Source of the DNA: Haemaphysalis longicornis
Taxonomy: Eukaryota > Arthropoda > Arachnida > Ixodida > Ixodidae
Assembly: GCA_013339765.2 (NCBI GenBank)
Contig: CM023453.1
Span: forward strand, 27,853,868-27,917,867
Length of the DNA stretch: 64,000 bases
Direction: 5' to 3'
The position numbers and the translations under genes are program-made. Below the pieces are notes generated by a model. The model saw nothing but the letters and a program-made list of their open reading frames with translations, was not told the DNA's origin and searched no databases. Positions 20,151 through 30,742 of this stretch are shown piece after piece (the stretch's first letter is position 1; each line of letters starts with the position of its first letter).

Positions 20151-20660
20151 AAATACACTTCCCGTGGCCCGAATCTAATCTGGGTCCTTCGCGTTATGAA
20201 GCCGGCGTCCATTGATTGATTGTAGGGTTTAACGCGCCGGCGCAATGCGGGCGATCAGGCACGCCGTAGTGGAGGGGCTCGGATTAATTTTGATCACCTG
20301 GGGATCTTTAACGTGCACCGAAATCTCCTACACGCGGGCGTTTTTGCTTTTAGCCTCCATCAGAAAAGCGGCCGCCTCGGTCGGGAATCGAACCCGCGAC
20401 AGCGGGCTCAGCAGCGCAATGCCTTAGCCACTGAGCCACCGCGGCGGGTAGCCGGCCCCTATCGAGATTGCTCCATTTCGACATGGTCGAAGCGAACGCC
20501 AAGCAGCAGGCACCGATTCGCGCCACACACCCCAAGCCCAAACGTTAGGCAATTTTCGGAGAAAATTGGTGCGTACCTCCAGAGTAGCACATACTCGCAG
20601 TGTGGAATTAGTCAAGCAAAGAATCCATCACGAGAAAGCTTGGCGTTCAACCATCGTCGT
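20151..20660 (-). repeat. tRNA-related repeat, interrupted by a SINE
   Basis: 20151-20210 and 20450-20660 together resemble 22300-22515: a B-box-like region with GGGTC--TCGCGTT-TGAA, then the tail GAATCC-TC--GAGA-AGCTT and GTTCAACCATCGTCGT. The interruption at 20211-20449 is a Ruka-type SINE. Confidence 0.6.
20211..20449 (-). mobile_element. Ruka-type tRNA-derived SINE
   Basis: On the minus strand it starts with GCGGTGGCTCAGTGGCTAAG (A-box region), then GCGGGTTCGATTCCCGACCG (B box), the GGAGGCTAAAAGC body, and ends ACCCTACAATCAATCAAT. Flanking direct repeats AGCCGGCgtCC (20200-20210) and AGCCGGCccCT (20450-20460) look like a target duplication. RNA polymerase III transcription from the internal boxes is the family's habit. 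Confidence 0.85.
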
Positions 20661-20900
20661 TGTTAGACAAAGGGGTGCATAATTTTTCTTAGTTAAGCCA
20701 TTGGTACGAATAGACTGTGTGTGCGTGTGTTTACGCGGTGCGCGGGCTTCGACAGCGCACAGCACGACAGCGCGCCTAGATGCTTTCTCGCATAGCACTC
20801 ATGCTTCGAGGAGGAAGACACTTGCAGCGATCATGCGACTTCGAAAATACGGTGTGGCCATAATTCTCTCCAGTGGCCGTTGGTAGTTGTAGTGGTGCCA

Positions 20901-21290
20901 CTTTATTTAACATAGGGTTTAGGGTAGGGGTTGGCGGAGGCCTAAAGGCCCCCGTGACGTCCAGGGCTCTCGCCATGACGATTTCTTGGGTAGCCAGGTC
21001 AGAGCTGCCCAGAGCCTGCTCCCAGTGAGAGGATGAGGGGAAAGGGGGGAAGGGGTCGCGTGTTCACTCACACAGGAAGTGGAAGAGTGGGTCCAGCGCA
21101 CCACATGAGGGGCAGTGAGGGGAGGCGAATTTGTGGGGGTAGGTGTGCACAAGGAGAGTGCGGTGTGGGAAAGTGGGGGGTCTGTAAGAGCAACGCCCCC
21201 TAGGCTTGCCGCGTGTGTGCGGCCGGTGGTGGTGGCGGTGGCAACGACTGACTCATCACCTTTCCGGCTCTGCAAGAGTGCTTTTGTTTG
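20901..21290 (-). pseudogene. LINE ORF2 C-terminal fragment and 3' UTR
   Basis: Minus-strand translation gives KFASPHCPSCGALDPLFHFL followed by CE and a stop, the C-terminal cysteine/histidine knuckle of a CR1/I-like tick LINE. It continues in frame past the stop, and a minus-strand AATAAA lies at 20902-20907. It is 5'-truncated and mutated. Confidence 0.65.
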
Positions 21291-21362
21291 CGTGTGTTTG
21301 ACTCTGGCGTCCGTTAAAATCCTCTTTTCCCCCTCTCTCCGGCAGAGCGTGCGCCGGCTATC

Positions 21363-21458
21363 ATGAGACCTGTGGAGTTGTTTTTGTGTGCTTGTACTTT
21401 TTTATTGGCGTGCGCAATACGCTGGAAGGCTGTGAACGCTTTGGACTGCTGGTTATAA
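21363..21458 (+). other. Signal-peptide-like mini-ORF, possible first coding exon
   Basis: The 31-codon frame MRPVELFLCACTFLLACAIR... has a charged start, a hydrophobic core and a small-residue exit (VNALDCW), then a stop. It is preceded by a good acceptor-like CCCCCTCTCTCCGGCAG ending at 21345. A GT follows TGCTG at 21452, so it could be an exon of a secreted protein, but its phase does not match the exon at 56275. Chance is quite possible. Confidence 0.2.
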
Positions 21459-21836
21459 AGAGGGGCTTTCTACGACCACCCCGCCGTTGGCATCGTGGGC
21501 TCGACTGAGAGCATTGCTCTGCCCGTTCGACTGTCATGCTGTAGGCACGCCTGGGGGCTGCCTTAAACAAGCTAAGTTTTGCGCATTGCTCAGCATCGTC
21601 GCTTGGAACGGAGGCAACTCGCCGGCAAGCCGCTCGCCCACCACGCTACCACGGCTTCGACGGAGGTCGATTCTGGGACGCCTTCGCCAATGTAACGCCA
21701 CGTTGAGCTTGACGTCGTTTAAGCTGTTTTTTGCTCGACGAATGCGACGCTGAGCATCAATAGCTAATTAAGGCTCAGATTTTATTTCATGTACAAGTGC
21801 ATGAGGCGGTAAGAGGAAAAGCTGCAATACTGCAGC
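21459..21836. other. No gene recognised
   Basis: No motif or repeat structure was seen. Confidence 0.35.
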
Positions 21837-21925
21837 ATATCGGTTGAAGTGATGATGATGATGATGGTTTAAGTTTAATGGCGCAAGGCCGACATGGGCA
21901 AAGAGCGCCAAATATCGGTTGAAGT
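21837..21925 (-). mobile_element. 61-bp retroposed insert with 14-bp target duplication
   Basis: ATATCGGTTGAAGT occurs at 21837-21850 and 21912-21925. Between them lies, on the minus strand, TTGGCGCTCTTTGCCCATGT...GCGCCATTAAAC ending in (ATC)n. This is a severely 5'-truncated copy of a common tick retroposon with a trinucleotide tail. Confidence 0.75.
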
Positions 21926-22299
21926 ACTGAAGCTCCGAAGCTTTTGCGGCACGATCAAGGCAATGCAATCGATACGCTGCGCACACATGAGAAGATAAGG
22001 ACACCGAAGCCTGAACCACGCTATATATACGCTAACCCTCTCCTTAATGTCTTCCTCTGTGCATCCTGTACAGCTAGTACGCTCTACGTTGGCGCCTACA
22101 ACATCCGCTGTTCTTAGCGCGGTAACTGCTGTAGCCGCTATAGTTAGCTCCAAAGTTGCCGCAGTGCTGGGTAAAGGGGCACGGTGGAGTGAAGCGTGGT
22201 AGCAGACGACGCGCTTCCATCACTTTTGTCTGCAGCGCTACCCTTTCACACTCCTTCAAAAGTCTGCTTGGCAACGTTTTTTTTAAAACGAAGCTTTGG
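21926..22299. other. No gene recognised
   Basis: No motif or repeat structure was seen. Confidence 0.35.
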
Positions 22300-22515
22300 T
22301 GATCTCACTGATGGCGTCTGTATCGCGAAAACGCCGAAGTGAAAGAAAAAAACGCTTCCAGTGACCGGAATCGAACCTGGGTCTCTCGCGTTGTGAAACC
22401 GGCGTCTATCCGATTGCTCGACAAGGTGGACGCGGTTCGGAAAACTTGACGACGACTAAAGAATCCGTCTGGAGAGAGCTTCCCGTTCAACCATCGTCGT
22501 GGTTTGACGGAATGG
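22300..22515 (-). repeat. tRNA-derived repeat, second family
   Basis: On the minus strand it contains ACCCAGGTTCGATTCCGGTC (B box) downstream of a loose A-box-like TGTCGAGCAATCGG, and the TTCAACCATCGTCGT tail. It is related to the interrupted copy at 20151-20660. It is not a tRNA gene, because no closing acceptor stem is visible. Confidence 0.6.
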
Positions 22516-22793
22516 TACTTCACTTTTTATTGCTCGCGCGACATTCTTACCCTCTGTGACGTCGAATGAGAGGTTTCACATTCCAATAGAGGGACCTTCC
22601 CTAGAAAGCGCGGCATTCCCTCGCTCCGTGACCTTGAGTGACAGGTTTCACACACGACAGGCGTGATCTTACGGCGTGAGGCACCTGGCGATTTCGCGTT
22701 AATAGGGTTTACCGCACCAAAGCTATTCATCGTCTGCGTGGCCTACTAGTAGTGAAGGTGTGTGGATCATTTTAAACCGCCTGCCGTTCTTAA

Positions 22794-23625
22794 AGGAGCC
22801 ATGATGACAAAATGCCACTTGGTTCAATTTTAAAAAAAAGCTAGCCTTTGGTAACTCACTAAGCTCCGTCCCAGCCATGAAAGACGTTTTTTAGCTAATA
22901 AAATGCAAGAACTATTAAAATCTTTCGAATTTCGCGCTACAGTGACGTGTTATGACCAGGAGTGACGCAATATGCGCCAGCACTAAAACCGTTATCAGGG
23001 TGTTAACTGCACGCTGGCATTCAAGTGACACGATCAAGCGCAGCCAGAGGACCCACTACTGGCCCTCCTCGATTATCAGTCCCGGATCGTCCGCGGACTG
23101 CCCGAGACGCGATCCGGCGCTTGATTTTCACATGTATTCCTATGGGACTTCCGGGACGAACGCAGTCCTCGGACTGCTCGCGGACCGTCCAGGACTGGTA
23201 AATCGAGGGTGCCCACTATCGCCCAGTCCTATTCTTCGGCGGTGGCTTAGGTAGGCGGCCGCCAATAGCACAAACAAAATTCTGTGACGTCATTAAAAAT
23301 TGTCGGAAAGTGCATCTATTTTCATTCCCATATTCATCATTTGTTTGAAGCTTGCGATAAAATTGATATCATTGTTATCGAGACAAAGGAGTCTTTTTAA
23401 CGAACCAGACGTGTACTTTGTTCCCGGCCGCGGCGGCTGCTTTTCTGAATGGAGGCGAAAAGCAAAAACGCCCGTGTGTTCGATATATCGGAGCGCGTTA
23501 ACGATCCCCAGGTGGTCAAAATTGATCCGGATGCCCTCCACCACGGCGCGCCTCACCGCCTGCGTCGCGTCGGTGCGTTAAACCCTACAATCAAATCAAA
23601 CTTGTATTTTGTCTTCATGGCCCCT
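22794..23625. mobile_element. TIR element of the AGGAGCCATGA type, with a SINE inside
   Basis: The left end AGGAGCCATGATGACAAAAT pairs with the right end TTTGTCTTCATGGCCCC, flanked by TTAA/TAA. The interior matches 52912-53424 in several blocks (GTGACGTGTTATGA, GTTAACTGCACG, GGCGGCCGCCAAT). It has no transposase. The SINE at 23424-23599 accounts for part of its extra length. Confidence 0.8.
23424..23599 (+). mobile_element. 5'-truncated Ruka-type SINE
   Basis: It matches the body and tail of 58286-58527 (GGAGGCGAAAAGCAAAAACG, CCAGGTGGTCAAA, CCCTACAATCAA) but lacks the A and B boxes. The flanks ACGTGTACTTTGTTC and ACTTGTATTTTGTC look like a partly decayed target duplication inside the TIR element. 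Confidence 0.8.
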
Positions 23626-26282
23626 TAAGCGTTCAGTGAAAGCGAATGTAACAGGAGGGTTTTTAGATTCGCTCCCGTCCTAAATATAAAAACGGGCCCC
23701 GAGAATCTAATTCGCGACTTTCTTGTAGCAGCAGGACAACAGTGACGACCGACGAGTGCTCAAGCCCTGTATGTTCATGTCGCAAAAAGGCCATCCAGGA
23801 TATTTTTTTTTCAGAGAATCAAATAATAAAAGTACCGGCCGATGTTCGTAACAAGGAATCTGCATATAAGGGACATCCGATAAAAGAACGTCATCCTTCC
23901 TCTTTTTCGACTGTCGTTTATAAATGAACACACCATCATTCATCGCACAGCCAAGTGTAACGATGATTGTCTACAGCTGACAGAACTGATCATCAAAATT
24001 TTGATCCGTAGCAGTGTGGTTACAAAGAGATAGTGTGCTACATTAAACTAAAATTCCGTTAAACATTAATGTGTTCTTTGTTGGTTAATGACTTCAACTC
24101 ATTAAGATTTCAAGGAGCGGACTTCTCAACTTCCGCTCGGCAGACGAAAAATATAAGAGAAGTTCACCTCTGAGCCCTAATTACGGAACTAGCTAAAAAA
24201 AGACTAATCTTGCTTTCTCCAGATATTATTAGTACTACCAGGCTAAGCTAGCAATCGATTTAGCCACATAAATTATCAGCGACGGTCAGCTGCTGAAAAT
24301 AAGCGAAGCCCCGACGTACATTTATCTGTCGGAGCACAGAGCTCATTAATCACGCTCATTTTGTCAAACGCGTGCAGCCGAAACACGGTCGAGAAGAAGA
24401 TTATCGTGAGTGGGTAGGGCAGGTAAAGGTAATTGAGGTAAATAATTTTTGGTCTAGAGAAGAAGGTTGTGAAGTGAATAGTTCCTATCAGCTTTTTTTC
24501 CTTTTCTTTTATGATGTACACTCATGCGGCCTGCGCAGACAGTTATTTCCTAAACTAAAAATTTCCCCATACTGGCAGTGATAACTTTCCTTCAAAAAAA
24601 AACAAGCATTTTTTCCCGTTAAGAATTGGCGATGTTTAATGCAATCGTTTTTGAGGATGATAGTCCCCAAAACCAATTATTCCTCACTTCTTAAACGTCG
24701 CTAAGGATTACGACAATAAATGAGTATAGGGCTGTGCGCCGCTGACTTAAGTGGAGTTGCGGGGTAGGATAATTTCGACTTGAACGACTGTCAGGAAGAA
24801 TCATGTAAAGAAGGGTGGTTTCAGAGAGGGCGGAATCGGAAGTTCACCTCAAAGCTGTACACGCGGAATACGATTAAAAACAAAGGTATGGAAGATGCGG
24901 GTGAACTCAAAGCCATAAAATCCTCATGCCACTCGTTGTTCCCATCAGATGGCTTTTTTTATCATTCCGATATCTATATATTAGCGGGAACCATGTTTGA
25001 TGAAACGTAAACTATCTTTTGCTGCCAGTACTTAACCACGAACAGTAATCTTATCTCGCACATAAATTCGGTCATCCGTTTGTTACGTGTGGCGTGAGGT
25101 TTCACTCGGATATTTCGTTTGATACGAAGGAGTGCAACTCGTTCGACACTTACATAGAGATTTTTGTTTGATCGACAATGTTCTCGATCTGATCGAGTGT
25201 TCACGTGCCGTCATAAGTAACTGGAACAAGGATATGGGAATATCACAAAATATTTGTTGTACTGGCTTTATGACAGCCATTACCGGATAATCAGGACGCG
25301 TTTTCTATTAGGGAAGACCCGTTAAAAGCACACTAGCGCAGCCAAGTGGTTTCAGGAAGAAGAAACTCTTGTAAACTTACACGACAGTGTTCCAATTACT
25401 TTTGACGGCACCACTACTCCCAGATAAATGCATGCGGACCAAGCCCTGCGGCATTCGATTCACCGACGTTTTGTCTATGCACGTCACTTTGTCGGCTTCT
25501 TCGATGATTGCGCTTCCCTTACAGTTATTTCTGAGCACAAGCTCACTCTAATAAACTCGAATTGCTACGAGAACCTTGCGTCGTCCTTGACTGCAAGACA
25601 ATATTGCCTGTCTGCTAAAAGAAAATTCCGCCAGATAATGGCGAGAACGCCCCTCAGCGAGCACGAATTTCTTCATTTTGTAGGCTGAGGAACGGCACAA
25701 TGAATAAGTGAGCGAAATGTGGGGTCAATTTTCTCGGGCGCTCGGAAGAGGAACAGGTCGAAGCTTTGTCGGAGACGTCTGCGCTCGCGTGACCAGGCGA
25801 CATCGTCCCGGCGGGCAAACCGACCTACGTACTACGTACAGGCCTTCGTCTATTGCCCGTCTCTCCTCTCGCGGGATCTGCATTGGCTTTCACGTTTCAT
25901 CTCTCCGCCAGTGGTCGTTCCTAACGGCGGGTGTTATCTGAGCAATCTCGACTTAATGCGACTGCAGGTACAGGTATGACGACTTGACTCTCCGTCTGGG
26001 TGCAGTTTTGCTTCGCGGCCCTTGTTTCCTTTCCTTTTTTTTTCTTTTTCTTTTGTTAGGTCTTCAGACGTCTCTTTTCGGCGCGTCGTAAACAACTTAA
26101 CGGGGTACAGGTATAGCAGCCGTAATTTTCGCTAAGTAAAAAGCCCCAGTCCACCCGACAACTTTTTCTAATCCGACTTTTTAAGGCGCCCCATTCCGCA
26201 ACAAAAAGAAAAGACGTTGTCGTTCTTGTAGTTTTTTGTACGGCACAGAAAATGACCGCCGCTGCAAAGAGTGAATAAAAAA
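23626..26282. other. No gene recognised
   Basis: This is AT-rich in its left two thirds. Short frames only (largest 86 codons), with no motif or TIR structure recognised. Confidence 0.4.
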
Positions 26283-26500
26283 CGCATTTAGGGGCGAAGC
26301 ACCTTAGGACCTCGCTTTGTCCGGGGCTTGCGCGTCCGTTTACACAGTGTTCCGCATGTGCGAGGACCATTGGATTGGATTGGATTGGGTTAGATTGAAA
26401 TGAATTGGATTGGATTAAATTGAAATGTATCGGATTGGATTGGATTGGATTGGATTGGATTGGGTTGGATTGGATTGAATTGGATTGGATTGGGATTGGA
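26283..26500. repeat. Dispersed repeat edge plus (GGATT)n array
   Basis: 26288-26345 (GGCGAAGCACCTTAGGACCT...TTGTCCG) resembles the start of the repeat at 30044. 26370-26494 is an imperfect GGATT pentamer array. The long 'protein' read from its minus strand is only the translation of the array. Confidence 0.65.
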
Positions 26501-26854
26501 ATTGTATATACTGTACACACGCGTTGTCACTCATTTACATGCGCGAGCGGGCAATGCCACGGGTGATTTACGGTAAGAACGATCCCCAGTGCTTCGCCCA
26601 CTCGTCATGATTCACTTCGTGGAGATGCGTGAATTTTTTTACTTCGTATGGGATTTCAACTCTGGTCCCTACAGTAGGTGTCCAGTACATTACAAACACG
26701 CTTTTTCTGCACGTTGCTAGCGGAGGATTAAAACGTTTATCTACTGCGTGCTGTGCTACACATGAACGTGACTGCACGTGAATAGAACAGGGGCACCCAA
26801 GTCACGTAGTACTCTGATTCTGGGGAAGCTGAGGCGTGTGTTACCAGACCGCCT
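26501..26854. other. No gene recognised
   Basis: No motif or repeat structure was seen. Confidence 0.35.
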
Positions 26855-27425
26855 GTGCAGTCAATTCACGCCATAAGACGGAGAAACAAAAGGAAGAAGA
26901 AAAAAACTGTGGTTGATTCCTCTGTCATAGGAATCGGTAAAACACGAAAGGGAAATGTGCAGCGAAATCTACAGCTAAGAATTATTTGCGGGTCGGCGGC
27001 TGTCTTGTGGGTGTGCTTGGTGAGCGACGTCCTGCTCTCGGGTCGCTTCGGCAAAGGTGTACTGGCGTTATTTCCGTGACGGATATTACGTCAGTGAAAT
27101 CTTGGTGCACCTTGGCATAATGCACTTTCGTGTTAAAATATAAAACCCGAAAACGAACAACCCCAAATATAACGCACTCTTTAGTACTAAAGGTTGCTTC
27201 CCCGCAAGAAGTCACCGTGTGCAGGGGTGCACCCTTTACAGGCCGCTTGCTTCGCTGTACTGGCGTCACTTCCGTGACGGATATGACGTAAGTAAATTCT
27301 TCGTGAATCGCGGAATAAAACACTTTCGTGTTAAAAACGTAAACATGATGTAGCTGTAAAGGGCCCTGTCGAAGTAATTCACGCCACAACGCGAAGAAAC
27401 GAAAGCGAAAAAAAAAGAGGCGAAA
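26855..27425. repeat. Reiterated segment around a TIR-element end
   Basis: GTACTGGCGTTATTTCCGTG (27058) recurs as GTACTGGCGTCACTTCCGTG (27258), each followed by CACTTTCGTGTTAAAA. AATTCACGCCATAAG-C-GAGAAAC (26865) recurs near 27375. AAAACCCGAAAACGAACAAC at about 27143-27162 matches the right end of the element at 48328-49052. Confidence 0.6.
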
Positions 27426-27699
27426 ATACAATAAAGTAGTGAAGAAGTCTGATAAGTATCACCAGGCTTTCGCCTTCATAGCCCGTAAGTAAATTTAAGG
27501 GAACCGAAAAATACTTTTAAAAAACAAGGCGCAAGTGTGCCTTCGTACATGCGTTGTCCACACCTTGCTTTGTAGTTCTCCATAATGGTTTATATTGACA
27601 CCAGTAGTGCCAGCAGTTTTCTACTCACGCTACCCTCAAAATGACAACCTTTGGTACTAAGTGCAAGCAGTCATAGTCGACATGCGTTGCTTCCCAATG

Positions 27700-28120
27700 T
27701 TTTAAGTGCGAATGCACTTCTTAAGCGAGCCTGAATCGTCCGCCACCGTAGTCCGCATAGCAACAGCTGCGGGTGCGTGCGCTCCTCGTCTTCCTTAGCA
27801 ACGGGGGGAGATGGGCGCGCGCTGCCTGGCCGCTGACATGGCACATACCCACGTGGGGGATTGGCCAGGAATCGGGCGTGAGAAGGGCTAATGCACCCGC
27901 TTAAAGGAGTACTGACACGAAATTTCAAAGCTGAGATCCGCTCTAGCAATCAAGTACAACGACAACACAAATAGGTGTCTGTGAATAAATGCATCTTTCT
28001 TTCTTTGTAGTTGTGTGTGTGTGTGTGATCTCTCTTTCGCGAACATTACCGAACCGCGCAAATTCAACTCGTGCATTCGCACTTTCACATTCTTCCCCTC
28101 GGGGAAATGCGGGGAATTTT
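27700..28120. repeat. Inverted single copy of the 19.5-20 kb repeat
   Basis: It reads as the reverse complement of 19511-20080, including the TIR end AGGAGTACTGACACGAAATT at 27906 preceded by TTAA. The CACGTGGG motif, the (GT)n run and the TTCCCCTCGGGGAAAT end are shared. Only one copy of the 147-bp unit is present here. Confidence 0.8.
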
Positions 28121-29284
28121 TTTGTTTCACACGGAGTCGCCCAGACTTTGCGTTCTTTGTCTCAAAGCGCCCGCGGAAGCGGTGCACACTGGAGAAAAGC
28201 AGGAAGTCGCGAGTGCCAAAGAGAAAGTGAGGCGGATGCAGTCGTGCGAGCCTCCAACTGGCTTCGCCGCTATTCATGGTGCAGCGCTTTCCTCTCTCGT
28301 CCTCTGTGTTCGAGGCAGAGAACAGTCACTTGGCCAGCCAACCAGCCGAGCGCATCGGGCGCTTTCCATCAATGCTCTGCGCGGCGCGTTCTCTGTGCAA
28401 CCCGCAGTCGCAAGGAGCGTGTGAGAGTTGGCGCCATGACTGCCTCCTCCGTGGCTTCGCCCCTTTTTTTTTGTTCGGGCCGGCAGTAGACGTAGGGTCT
28501 AGTTTCCGAACAGATCGGGGCAGGACCCCGAGCGAAGGCCGATACGCATAACTGATGCGCGCGGCAGGCGGTGTTTGACGCGCTACTTGATGGCCTCGAT
28601 CGTTGCCCGCCCGCAAGTGAATGGCCAGCCGTGGAGTCTTTGATCCGGGTCGGGTCCGCGGGGTAGGCGGTGGAGTCGATTCTCGTGTAGAAGGAAGGGC
28701 TATACGACAGAAAGAATACTGGCAACAGGATGAAAGGGGACCAATATCTCGGGTAATTGCGTTGTGTTAGCTCTAACTAGAGTAGAAGTAAGTAATGTCT
28801 GAACACGCCAAGTTGGCCCTAACGTGTAAAGCTTATGTAGTGAAGATCGGGATAAAAGCGGGATTGTCGTTCCTGCAACATATTCGTTAAGTGTACTAAA
28901 TCCTCAACTACCTTCTGAATCGGCGAACTTGGCATGCAGGTATTCAGTTCTAGCACGTGGCACGCAAATTCTATTCATTCTTCACAAACCCTCAGCGTGA
29001 ATACGTATCATGTGTGCCCTTCTGGATGCGGGTATGAAGCAGTTTTATATTTTTATTTCCCAACAAATCAGCCTTTTTCGGCCAACCTTTATGAATTAAG
29101 TGCCACGTGCGAGTAAGTAAGCATAGGTATGGGGAAACAAGAGCCCTGCTTCAAAGCGGAGCTCTATGTGGCCGACTTCGCATAGATTTTTTATGTCTGG
29201 ACGAGTAAACTCCCGTGCTCCCTCTATGAGGAGACAAAGCAAGCCGGTAGGGTTTGTGCTGGCTGTAGCAAGATAAAAGCAAGG
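28121..29284. other. No gene recognised
   Basis: 28140-28620 is GC-rich with overlapping frames on both strands (up to 166 codons), but none shows a motif or codon structure that stands out. Confidence 0.35.
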
Positions 29285-29475
29285 AAGAGGAGAAAGAGGA
29301 ATAAACATATTTGTGGAACAGTTTGACTTGAGGAAGAGTCCTTATTCCAAGATCCATTTAGACCGTCCGGCTTTCTTGGGCTCTCTTCACCAGCCAAAGC
29401 TGATCGTCAGGGTCCAAGCTAGACAGTGCTCTCTGTCAGTCCTCATAGGAGGGCGAGGGCAGAAAGAGGGGGGGG
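29285..29475 (-). pseudogene. LINE ORF2 extreme C-terminal fragment
   Basis: Minus-strand translation near 29370-29450 gives ALSSLDPDDQLWLVKRAQES, the terminal ORF2 segment of tick LINEs, here with stops on either side. It resembles the segment WEAALLGCSTLEGQRALVAR at 39.3 kb. Confidence 0.55.
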
Positions 29476-30043
29476 GGGGTTGATTAGGTGGGGTCTATTT
29501 TACAGCCCTACATATTATGGTAGGGGTCCCCGGGCGGCATTACGAGAAGTGTAGGGTAAGGGCCATAAATCGCCCATTCTACATAAAGCTCCGCGGTTCG
29601 CGTGATTACAGATTTCTCAGCGAAAGAGCAGGTAGCTTACAAAGCCAAAAGCAGTGAAAGTAAACTCGAGTGCGATCGACAGTGGCGGGAGGCGAGTAGC
29701 AGCTGCGATCGTGCTTGAGAGCTGCCCGTAACCGGTGACCTTGAAGGAAGACGGCTGCCGCGAACCAGATATTGCGGCGAAGAAGCGCAGGTATCACCCA
29801 AGTAAATCGTACGAGCACTTGGGTGCGTACGAGCAACTTTCGAGGGACTTTGGTGTTCTGCGGTGTGCGACAGACTGTGGTTCGGGGACGATTTGATGGT
29901 GATTGGTAACGTTCGAGATGTCGTTTGAGATAACGTACCCACAAGGGAGATTGCCCACGGTTAAAGCTTTGACTGTGCTCCGGTTCGAGCTTGTAGTTTA
30001 ATTTGTTTGTTTGGTGTTGCTTTCATTGAGTCTTTGTTATTTT
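29476..30043. other. No gene recognised
   Basis: A poly-G run (29471-29482) is the only feature. Confidence 0.35.
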
Positions 30044-30570
30044 AGGTGCGGAGTACCTCAGGACCTCACAATGTCCGTCCGCGTCCGTGCGCATAGCATT
30101 TACAATCGCAAAAAATCACACAGGCCCCGCCAGGATTCAAGCCTTTGTCTGGTAGACCAGACAGAGTTAGTGGCAGTCGTCGTACCCATCGGGCTACGAC
30201 CGTGAGTTAGTACCCCAGAGTCAAATGGCTTACTCCCTCGCCTGTAAGCCAATGTCCGTACGCGTCCATCCGTGCGCACACCACCATCAAGCGAAAATCA
30301 AGCGAAATTCGATTAGAGTCGTGAGTTGCAGTTTCACTTATGGAATAATCAAGGTGCAGCGGTCGGGGCGGTCGAATGACGGTCTGGGCGCAAGTGTCGA
30401 ACCATCAAGCGAAAATCAAGCGAGATTCGATTTGAGTCGTGAGTTGCGGTTTCACTTAGGGAATAATCACGGTGCAACTCACGGCTCAAATCGAATGACG
30501 GTCGGGGCGCAAATCGGATGTCACTCGGGGCGCCACTTGGATGTCATTTCGAGTCCCCGTACTCCGCACC
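30044..30570. repeat. Repeat with GGTGCGGAGTAC ends, tandem 118-bp unit and internal hairpin
   Basis: The left end AGGTGCGGAGTACCTCAGGA (30044) is inverted at the right as GTACTCCGCACC (about 30559-30570). Inside, 30283-30400 and 30401-30518 are tandem copies starting ACCATCAAGCGAAAATCAAG. The second copy contains a near-perfect 23-nt inverted repeat (ATTCGATTTGAGTCGTGAGT... at about 30425 against about 30474-30496). Confidence 0.65.
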
Positions 30571-30654
30571 CTCGCCATCATCCACGGAGTGGTGATGCTG
30601 CCATTTTTTTCACCTCACTGTGGTCACTGGATTTCGAAGCATTAAGGTACTCGC

Positions 30655-30665
30655 TCTTTCTTTCT

Positions 30666-30741
<76 letters not shown>

Positions 30742-30742
30742 T
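30655..30742. repeat. (TTTC)n microsatellite
   Basis: About 20 tandem TTTC units. Frames crossing it are repeat translations. Confidence 0.95.

Noticed and set aside
22350..22440. Possible tRNA gene
   Set aside because: A and B box-like motifs are present but no acceptor-stem pairing, and a related copy at 20.2 kb shows it is a dispersed repeat.
26056..26520. 154-codon minus-strand ORF with IQSNPIQSNP repeats
   Set aside because: The repeat part is the GGATT array and the rest has no motif.
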